The position numbers were made by a program, and so were the translations under genes. A DNA stretch of 64,000 bases, taken from assembly GCF_011303755.1 (NCBI RefSeq), contig NZ_CP049885.1, positions 1,532,001 through 1,596,000 of the forward strand. Direction: 5' to 3'. Shown piece by piece: positions 58,306 through 64,000 of the stretch. The stretch comes from Acidovorax sp. HDW3. Its GTDB lineage: Bacteria > Pseudomonadota > Gammaproteobacteria > Burkholderiales > Burkholderiaceae_C. Every line of letters begins with the position of its first letter. Within the stretch, counting starts at the first letter, position 1. The notes beneath the pieces are model-generated. The model did not search any database. It was given only the letters and a program-made list of their open reading frames with translations, and had not been told where the DNA came from.

Positions 58306-58616
58306 CCACTGAAAATCCACTTTATTTAGGCCATGCTTTTTCAAACGGCATTTAGTTTCTCAAGCGTTATTCAGCGCCTTGCTTGCCGTTTGTCCGGGCT
58401 GCACCTGCGGGCGTTGCGCCGGTTTCAAGCCTTTTTGGCCGCTGGCGCTTTCCCAGCAAGCGCTACAAGCTATCATTTTGCAAGCGTTGCGCCGCCTCAG
58501 TGGCGCAGCGCTTTTTCGCAGTTCGCGCCCGTCGTCAAGCTGGGGCTTCCCGTTTTGGCGTCTGGGTCTAACATTTCGTCGCAGCCGACCGCTACGCGGC
58601 GGCTGAACTCAGGGCG
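58300..58616 (+). repeat. Cassette 26: repeated-family copy
   Basis: Open frame 58333-58620 (95 aa). Hairpin II is AAGCGTTGCGCC/GGCGCAGCGCTT with one T-G pair. Confidence 0.86.
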
Positions 58617-58622
58617 TTAGTC
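58566..58622 (+). repeat. attC26 (type A)
   Basis: R'' GTCTAAC to R' GTTAGTC, 57 bp, short tip as in attC14. Confidence 0.9.
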
Positions 58623-58680
58623 CCGCATAGAAACCGCAATATTGAAGGCCATGCTTTTTGAAACGGCATTTAGTTTCTCA
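58617..58680 (+). repeat. Cassette 27: repeated-family copy truncated by an IS
   Basis: Only the first 64 bp remain (leader and ACGGCATTTAGTTTCTCA). The IS5-type element starts at 58681. No matching remainder is found beyond the IS. Confidence 0.82.
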
Positions 58681-59959
58681 GGGAACCTCTAAAAACCGCC
58701 AGTTTTCACCCCGAGCCAATCGCAGCGAGGCCACCCTCTCGAATTTGCCCATTTCTTAGGCAATTCAAGCCATTTTGAGCCATTTCCCGCCCCATTTTTC
58801 ACCCATTGGCCCCTTGCAGACGCACCTGGCTCTTTGATGGCTTGACCTTGAAGAACACATCCACTCCATCTTCCAGGAACCGCGCCAGGCGCTTGAGGTT
58901 GTAGCAGGTGGCCATCATGGTCATGGCCACCGTGGCGCGGGCCTGTCCGATGGTGCGGATGATCTTGCCGCCCATGTGGCGCATCTGGGCAAAGGGGTGT
59001 TCTACCCGCGCACGGGTCTTGGCGATGCGCTTGTTACGGCCCTTCTGGCAGTCACTCAGGGGTTGGTTGGGCTTGGCCTTGCGCTGGATGTGTTCGCGAT
59101 AGCCCAGCACTTTGAGCATTTCACTGCGCCGAGCGCCGGGGTAACCCCGGTCGGCATAGACGTCAAGGCTGGTGTTGCCCTCATCGATCACTTCGTCAAA
59201 GTGCCTGCTGTCGTGCTCGCTGGCGGTGCCGATGGTCATCTTGCGGATGAACTTGTGTTTGACATCCACGCAGATGCTCAGCTTGTAGCCGTGGTAGCTC
59301 TTGCCGTGTTTCTTGGTATGGGTCGCATCCAGGTCTTTCTGTCTGCGCTTGGCTGCGCTCCAGTCTTCGGGGATGTCGCCTTGGTCGAGCTGCTCTTTGT
59401 CCTTCTTGGTCAAGTGCTGGATGGGGGCGCTCACCAAGGTGGCATCGATGATCTGCCCGCAGCGCGCCAGATAGCCGTGGCGCAGCAGTTGGTTGTCCAT
59501 GGCTTGGAACAGCGCCGTCACGCCATCAACGCCCAGGCGCTGTTGGTAGTGCCAGATGGTGTTACGGTCAGGAATGGTGGCGCTGTCCTGCAGCAGGCAA
59601 AAACGCCGGTAGCTCATGCGGTCGAGAAGCTGGTACTCGGTCTGCTCGTCGCTGAGCTTGTACAGATGCTTCAAGACTAGGATGCGTACCATCACCTCGG
59701 TGGGATACGGTGGACGCCCGCCCCGGCTGGCGTCACCGCGAGGCAGCAGGGTGTCGATGGTCTGTGTGAGCTGGGCAAAGTCAATGTGCCGGGCGATGAG
59801 CTGCAGCGGGTCGCCCAGCGATTCGATTTTGCGCTTGTGGGCTGCGTCGGCAAACAGGTCGGGCTTGAGGGCGCTGCGGGCGGGAGGTGGGCTCATGTGG
59901 GGATTTTCTGGTTTTTTGTGCAGGCGCTCAGGGAACGACGGGGGTTTTTAGAGGTTCCC
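58681..59959 (-). mobile_element. IS5-family insertion sequence
   Basis: 1279 bp. The ends GGGAACCTCTAAAAACC (left) and GGTTTTTAGAGGTTCCC (right) are perfect 17-bp inverted repeats. No target duplication: left flank TTTCTCA, right flank AGGCTATG. It ends the cassette array on the right. Confidence 0.9.
58799..59896 (-). CDS. IS5-family transposase
   Basis: 365-aa DDE transposase. An N-terminal DUF772-type domain (RGGRPPYPTEVMVRILVLKH) precedes the catalytic core. The first Asp lies in GQIIDATLVSAPI, the second in DVYADRGYPGARR and the Glu in ARVEHPFAQMRHMGG. Full length and uninterrupted, so possibly active. Encoded opposite to the cassettes. Confidence 0.9.
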   Translation of the reverse strand: MSPPPARSALKPDLFADAAHKRKIESLGDPLQLIARHIDFAQLTQTIDTLLPRGDASRGGRPPYPTEVMVRILVLKHLYKLSDEQTEYQLLDRMSYRRFCLLQDSATIPDRNTIWHYQQRLGVDGVTALFQAMDNQLLRHGYLARCGQIIDATLVSAPIQHLTKKDKEQLDQGDIPEDWSAAKRRQKDLDATHTKKHGKSYHGYKLSICVDVKHKFIRKMTIGTASEHDSRHFDEVIDEGNTSLDVYADRGYPGARRSEMLKVLGYREHIQRKAKPNQPLSDCQKGRNKRIAKTRARVEHPFAQMRHMGGKIIRTIGQARATVAMTMMATCYNLKRLARFLEDGVDVFFKVKPSKSQVRLQGANG

Positions 59960-59967
59960 AGGCTATG

Positions 59968-61050
59968 TGTCCCATCTCGTGTGATCATATACCCCACAGG
60001 AGTTGGGCATTCTTCCAAGCAAGAGAGGTAATGCGCAACGTGGTGGAATCCTTCAAACAGGAGCAATCGACATGAGCCAAGTGCACGCGCAAGCACGAAC
60101 CACACCGCGTACGAGAGCCGAGATTAAAGCTTCGTCAGCATCGATTGCAGAACTGGCCGATCGCTACAACATCAACCGTGCGACAGCACGCAAATGGAAG
60201 CACCGAGACAGCCCGGATGATCTCTCGCACCGTCCGCACACGCTGCATACCACGCTCTCGCCCGTGCAAGAGGCCATCGCTGTGGAGCTGCGCCGCCTGC
60301 TGTTTCTGCCCCTGGATGACCTGCTGGCGGTGGTGCGAGAGTTTGTGAACCCGCAGGTCTCCCGTGCAGGTCTGGATCGTTGCTTGCGCCGCCACGGTGT
60401 CTCCAGTTTGCGTGAACTTCAGGCCCAGGCCCAGGCCGACGCAGGCACTGCTGACAAGCCCGTCAAGACCTTCAAGGACTATGAACCAGGCTTTGTGCAT
60501 GTGGACATCAAATACCTGCCGCAGATGCCCGACGAGCGCCAGCGGCGCTATCTGTTCGTGGCCATAGACCGGGCAACGCGCTGGGTGTTCATGCACATCT
60601 ATGCCGACCAGAGCGAGGACTCCAGCGTGGACTTCCTGGAGCGTCTGGAGCGTGCAGCGCCCATGAAGATCGTCAAACTACTCACCGACAACGGCAGTCA
60701 GTTCACGGATCGGTTCACGAACAAAAAACGCGAACCCAGCGGGCGGCACAAGTTCGATATGCGCTGCAAGGCGTTGGGCATTGAGCACCGGCTGTGTCCG
60801 CCGCGTCACCCACAGACCAACGGCATGGTGGAGCGCTTCAACGGGCGTATCAGCGAAATCGTCAGGCAAACGCGCTTTGCATCGGCAGCGCAGCTGGAGG
60901 CAACGTTGATGAACTACCTCCAGACCTACAACCACCACATTCCACAGCGCGCACTCAAGCATGTCTCACCCGTTCAGGCGTTGAAGGATTGGTATGCAAA
61001 AAAGCCGGAATTGTTCAAGAAGCGTGTTTACAAACAGGCGGGACTTGACA
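59968..61050 (+). mobile_element. IS481-family insertion sequence, copy 2
   Basis: 1083 bp, about 99% identical to copy 1 at 4129-5211 and in the same orientation. The left end follows 8 bp (AGGCTATG) of DNA after the IS5-type element; the right end meets the typA terminator region. No target-site duplication seen. Confidence 0.88.
60072..61050 (+). CDS. IS481-family transposase, copy 2 (no stop inside the element)
   Basis: Same protein as copy 1 with the DDE residues in FVHVDIKYLP, KLLTDNGSQF and TNGMVERFNGRI. The start at 60072 has AGGAG upstream. The frame has no stop codon in the element and stays open across the typA terminator and antisense to typA until 63005. The listed end is the IS end; the true C-terminus is uncertain. 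Confidence 0.82.
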
Positions 61051-61069
61051 ATCAACCACACCAGAAATA

Positions 61070-61103
61070 TAAAAAAACCCGGCATAGCCGGGTTTTTCAT
61101 TCA
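61070..61103. terminator. Bidirectional terminator after typA
   Basis: AAACCCGGC and GCCGGGTTT pair around ATA, with an A-run on one side and TTTTTC on the other. It should stop both typA and read-through from the IS481 copy. Confidence 0.85.
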
Positions 61104-61106
61104 GCA

Positions 61107-62933
61107 TCAGCCTTCGCGGCTGGCGCGCTTGCGCTCGTGCTCCTTGAGGTGGCGCTTGCGCACGCGAATGCTCTTGGGGGTGATTTCCACCAGCTCATCG
61201 TCCTCGATGAACTCCACGCCGTATTCCAGCGTCAGGTCGATCGGCGGCGTGATCTTGATGGCGTCTTCCTTGCCCGAGACACGGAAGTTGGTCAGCTGCT
61301 TGGTGCGCGTGGCGTTGACGATCAGGTCGTTGTCGCGGTTGTGGATGCCAACGATCATGCCCTCGTACACCGGGTCACCAGCACGCACGAACATGCGGCC
61401 ACGGTCGTCGAGCTTGCCCAGCGCGTAGGTGAAAATTTCACCGTCGTCCATGGAGATCAGCACGCCGTTCTTGCGTCCGCCAATTTCGCCCTTGTGCGGC
61501 TCGTAGCTGTCGAAGATGTTGGAGATCAGGCCGGAACCACGCGTGAGGTTCAGGAACTCGTTGGTAAAGCCGATCAGGCCGCGCGCCGGGATGCGGTATT
61601 CCAGGCGCACGCGGCCACGGCCATCGGGTTCCATGTTCACCAGCTCGCCCTTGCGCTCGCCCAGGGCCTGCATCACGCCGCCCTGGTGGCCTTCTTCGAT
61701 ATCGGCCGTCACCAGTTCGATGGGCTCGCAGCGCTCGCCGTCGATGTCCTTGAACACCACGCGCGGCTTGGACACCGCCAGCTCGTAGCCCTCGCGGCGC
61801 ATTTCTTCCAGCAGGATGGTCAGGTGCAGTTCGCCCCGGCCAGAGACTTCAAAAATACCGTCTTCATCAGTCTCCTTGACGCGCAGCGCCACGTTGGAGC
61901 GCAGCTCTTTTTGCAGGCGGTCCCAAATCTGACGGCTGGTGACGAACTTACCCTCGCGCCCGGCCAGCGGGCTGGTGTTGACGCAGAAGTTCATGGTCAG
62001 CGTCGGCTCGTCGATCTTGAGCATGGGCAGGGGCTGGGGGTTAGCGACGTCTGTAATCGTCTCGCCAATGCCCACGTTCTCGATGCCGTTGATGAGCACG
62101 ATCTCGCTCGGGCCGGCTTCCGTCACCTGCACGCGGTCCAGACCCTGAAACTGGTGGATCTGGTTGATGCGGCCCTTGTAGCTGTTGCCATCGGGGCCGG
62201 CCATGACCAGCACGTCCTGGCCCGCGCGCAGCGTGCCCTGGGTGATGCGGCCCACGCCGATTCGGCCCACAAAGGTGGAGTAGTCGAGCGCCGACACCTG
62301 CATCTGCACCGGCGCGTTGGCGTCGCCCTTGACCGAGGGCACATGGCTCAAGATGGTGTTGAACAGCGCCGACATGTCCGGGCCCCACTGCTCGCCCGCA
62401 GCGCCCTGCTCCAGCGCGCTCCAGCCGTTGATGCCCGAGGCGTAGACCACGGGGAAGTCGAGCTGCTCGTCGGTCGCGCCGAGCTTGTCGAACAGGTCGA
62501 ACGCAGCGTTCACCACCTTGTCGGGGTTGGCGCCGGGCTTATCGACCTTGTTCACGACGACGATGGGCTTCAAGCCCAGCGCCAACGCCTTCTTGGTGAC
62601 GAAGCGCGTCTGCGGCATGGGGCCTTCCTGCGCGTCGATCAGCAGCACCACGCCGTCCACCATGGACAGGGCGCGTTCGACCTCGCCGCCAAAGTCCGCG
62701 TGGCCGGGCGTGTCGAGGATGTTGATGTGCGTATCGTTCCAGCTCACGGCGCAGTTCTTGGCCAGGATGGTGATGCCGCGCTCACGTTCGATGGCGTTGT
62801 TGTCCATGACCGTGTCCACGACTTTTTCGTGCGCGGCGAAGGTGCCCGACTGGCGCAGCAGCTGGTCCACCATGGTGGTTTTGCCATGGTCCACGTGGGC
62901 GATGATGGCGATGTTGCGGATTTGTTTGCTCAT
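61107..62933 (-). CDS. typA: TypA/BipA, ribosome-associated GTPase
   Basis: Translational GTPase that helps 50S assembly and stress adaptation. From the ATG at 62933 ([20 protein letters not shown]) it is 608 aa; longer in-frame starts overlap truB. G motifs: AHVDHGKTT (G1), RGITI (G2), DTPGHADFG (G3), NKVDKPGAN (G4). EF-G-like domains III and V ([35 protein letters not shown]) follow. Its start overlaps the truB stop (ATGA). Confidence 0.96.
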   Translation of the reverse strand: MSKQIRNIAIIAHVDHGKTTMVDQLLRQSGTFAAHEKVVDTVMDNNAIERERGITILAKNCAVSWNDTHINILDTPGHADFGGEVERALSMVDGVVLLIDAQEGPMPQTRFVTKKALALGLKPIVVVNKVDKPGANPDKVVNAAFDLFDKLGATDEQLDFPVVYASGINGWSALEQGAAGEQWGPDMSALFNTILSHVPSVKGDANAPVQMQVSALDYSTFVGRIGVGRITQGTLRAGQDVLVMAGPDGNSYKGRINQIHQFQGLDRVQVTEAGPSEIVLINGIENVGIGETITDVANPQPLPMLKIDEPTLTMNFCVNTSPLAGREGKFVTSRQIWDRLQKELRSNVALRVKETDEDGIFEVSGRGELHLTILLEEMRREGYELAVSKPRVVFKDIDGERCEPIELVTADIEEGHQGGVMQALGERKGELVNMEPDGRGRVRLEYRIPARGLIGFTNEFLNLTRGSGLISNIFDSYEPHKGEIGGRKNGVLISMDDGEIFTYALGKLDDRGRMFVRAGDPVYEGMIVGIHNRDNDLIVNATRTKQLTNFRVSGKEDAIKITPPIDLTLEYGVEFIEDDELVEITPKSIRVRKRHLKEHERKRASREG

Positions 62934-63943
62934 AGCGGTGTTTTCCAAAATGCCGCGTTGTCCACAGGGGCTTGGGTGCGCGGCGCACTTTCCAGAATTT
63001 GTTGAATTTCCAGTGGCGAGAGCAGCCGGTCGGCAATCAGCTCGCCCTGGGTGACATGGCCCACGCCCAGCAGGGCACGGGGCCGGTCGCCGTACACGGC
63101 GACAGCGCTCGCATCGGCCCAAGCGCCCCGGCGGCGCACGCCCGAGAGAAAGCGCCCGGCATCTTGCTCACCGAGCGTGACCGGCGCGTGTCCTTGCAGC
63201 AAGGCATCGACCGGCTGCAGGCAGGCCAGGCGCTGCGCCTCGTCCATGGCTTCGAGCGCGGCGAGCGTCACGCAGCCATCGAGGCCCAGGCCGCCGGTTT
63301 CGATGCGGCGCAAAAACACCAGGTGCGCACCACAGCCGAGCGCAGCACCCATGTCTTCGCCCAGGGTGCGGATGTAGGTACCTTTGCTGCATTGAACTAT
63401 CATTTTGATAGCTGGTTGCGCTTGCTCTGTATGGGTTAGAGCCAGATTTAATGCATGAATCGTGACGTCGCGCGCCGGGCGTTCGACCTCCACCCCAGCG
63501 CGCGCGTACTCGTACAGCGCCTTGCCGTCTTTCTTCAAGGCGCTGTGCATGGGCGGCACCTGGCGGATGGCGCCGGTGAACTGCGCCTGTACGGCGGCCA
63601 GGCGCTCGGGGGTGAGCTGCGCGGCATCGACGGGGCGCTCTTGCAGCACCTCGCCTTCGGCGTCGCCGGTAGTGGTGGTCACGCCCAGCAGGGCGATGGC
63701 CTCGTAGGTCTTGGGCGCATCGAGCTGCAGGGCGCTGAATTTGGTCGCCGCGCCAAAGCACAGCGGCAGCACGCCGCTGGCCAGCGGGTCGAGCGTGCCG
63801 GTGTGGCCGGCTTTTTCGGCGCGCAGCAGCCACTTGGCCTTTTGCAAGGCGTCGTTGCTCGATAGGCCCAGGGGTTTATCCAGCAGCAGCACTCCGTGCA
63901 CCGGGCGCCGCTGCACCCGGATGCGGGGAGCGCGTGCGGTCAT
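62930..63943 (-). CDS. truB: TruB, tRNA pseudouridine-55 synthase
   Basis: Makes pseudouridine 55 in the T-loop of tRNAs. The 337-aa enzyme has the catalytic Asp in GHTGTLDPLASGVLP, DKPLGLSSNDALQKAKWLL, and KGTYIRTLGEDMG. A hairpin-repeat insertion lies inside the gene at about 63399-63450, translated as ALTHTEQAQPAIKMIV between VTIHAL and QCSKGTYIRT; it keeps the frame and adds about four residues compared with E. coli TruB. Both ends overlap neighbours by 4 nt (rbfA, typA). Confidence 0.95.
   Translation of the reverse strand: MTARAPRIRVQRRPVHGVLLLDKPLGLSSNDALQKAKWLLRAEKAGHTGTLDPLASGVLPLCFGAATKFSALQLDAPKTYEAIALLGVTTTTGDAEGEVLQERPVDAAQLTPERLAAVQAQFTGAIRQVPPMHSALKKDGKALYEYARAGVEVERPARDVTIHALNLALTHTEQAQPAIKMIVQCSKGTYIRTLGEDMGAALGCGAHLVFLRRIETGGLGLDGCVTLAALEAMDEAQRLACLQPVDALLQGHAPVTLGEQDAGRFLSGVRRRGAWADASAVAVYGDRPRALLGVGHVTQGELIADRLLSPLEIQQILESAPRTQAPVDNAAFWKTPL
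63399..63450. repeat. Hairpin-repeat insertion within truB
   Basis: ATCATTTTGATAGCTGGTTG followed by CGCTTGCTCTGTATGGGTTA matches the left half of the intergenic repeat (ATAGCTGGTNGCGCTTG, as at 27155). It is in-frame with truB and replaces a variable loop. Confidence 0.65.
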
Positions 63944-64000
63944 GCGGCGTCGTCGTCCTTGGAGCGCGAGGCGACGGCACGGGCAATCAGCGCGTTCATG
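63940..64000 (-). CDS. rbfA: RbfA, ribosome-binding factor A, C-terminal end only
   Basis: The last 20 codons of a minus-strand gene ending MNALIARAVASRSKDDDAA, stop overlapping the truB start by 4 nt (ATGA). The order infB-rbfA-truB is usual in these bacteria, so rbfA is the likely identity; the visible part is too short to prove it. Confidence 0.6.
   Translation of the reverse strand, partial: MNALIARAVASRSKDDDAA

Larger units (their letters stand above)
44193..58680. mobile_element. Chromosomal integron: intI, attI and about 26 gene cassettes plus a truncated one
   Basis: An integron integrase on the minus strand is followed by attI and then cassettes each closed by an attC whose R' core is GTTAG. 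I count 26 R' sites after attI and a 27th cassette cut by the IS5-type element at 58681. Two main attC types recur: GCAGCCGAC...GGCTGAATTCAGGGCGTTAG and CAAGCCGACC...GGCTTACCTCGCCCGTTAG. The close similarity among attCs is typical of sedentary chromosomal integrons. About 16 cassettes are copies of one repeated family. Many cassette genes are AT-rich, in contrast to the flanking chromosome. Confidence 0.93.

Noticed and set aside
45382..58620. Listing each 91-aa frame of the repeated family as a confident protein gene
   Set aside because: No ribosome binding sites, ends inside attC, and stem conservation suggest structure; coding status is left open and the frames are given within the cassette entries.
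45615..58622. CRISPR array
   Set aside because: The repeats are 57-67 bp imperfect palindromes with GTTAG cores separated by 250-1700 bp units with genes; an integron integrase is adjacent and there are no cas genes.
60072..63005. Single 977-codon protein fusing transposase and sequence antisense to typA
   Set aside because: The extension has no homology and crosses a strong terminator; it is an open-frame accident and is treated as a missing IS stop codon.

Overview
The window is high-GC chromosomal DNA from a betaproteobacterium, most likely a member of the Comamonadaceae (Acidovorax/Comamonas/Alicycliphilus-like). The evidence is the gene order iscR-iscS-iscU-iscA-hscB-hscA-fdx, the order rbfA-truB-typA, a COG2984-type tryptophan/tyrosine ABC transporter, and a set of short intergenic hairpins built on AGCTGCTTGCGC / GCGCAAGCAGCT. 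The genus is an inference.

Left part (1-44 kb): core metabolism. It begins with tonB-exbB-exbD and a Fur-box-controlled hemP (iron and haem uptake), a TerC/CBS membrane protein, a first IS481-type element, two tandem tRNA-Val(CAC) genes, dnaQ and the complete isc Fe-S assembly operon with an IscR-type site and an iscR/iscS attenuator. Next come uvrB, an aromatic/aspartate aminotransferase, clpS-clpA, dnaE, bamD, a 3-oxoacid CoA-transferase pair, an SDR and ETF:ubiquinone oxidoreductase. A four-gene envelope operon follows (ABC ATPase, FtsX-like permease, LolA-like protein, outer-membrane barrel) under a divergent AraC regulator. A tryptophan module comes after it: tryptophanase, divergent COG2984 binding protein/permease/ATPase, an amino-acid permease and an Lrp-type regulator with a consensus Lrp box. 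The last block is the glycine cleavage operon gcvT-gcvH-gcvP behind a tandem glycine riboswitch.

Middle-right part (44.2-58.7 kb): a chromosomal integron. A divergent integron integrase (intI) and attI precede 26 cassettes in tandem plus a truncated 27th, each ending in a recognisable attC. Cassette genes are more AT-rich than the chromosome. They include an AAA ATPase with a PD-(D/E)xK-like partner, a DUF262-HNH nuclease, a caspase/CHAT-like protein, an EcsC protein, two excalibur-domain proteins, a reverse-oriented zinc ribbon and several unknowns. About 16 cassettes belong to one repeated family of roughly 260-320 bp. This family has no obvious ribosome binding site, folds into two hairpins with compensatory changes, and shares its core with the host's intergenic hairpin repeats. 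I consider this the most novel feature of the window, with the two-gene ATPase/nuclease cassette and the caspase-like cassette next.

Right end (58.7-64 kb): an IS5-family element and a second IS481 copy close the array. They are followed by the housekeeping genes typA, truB and the tail of rbfA, all on the minus strand.
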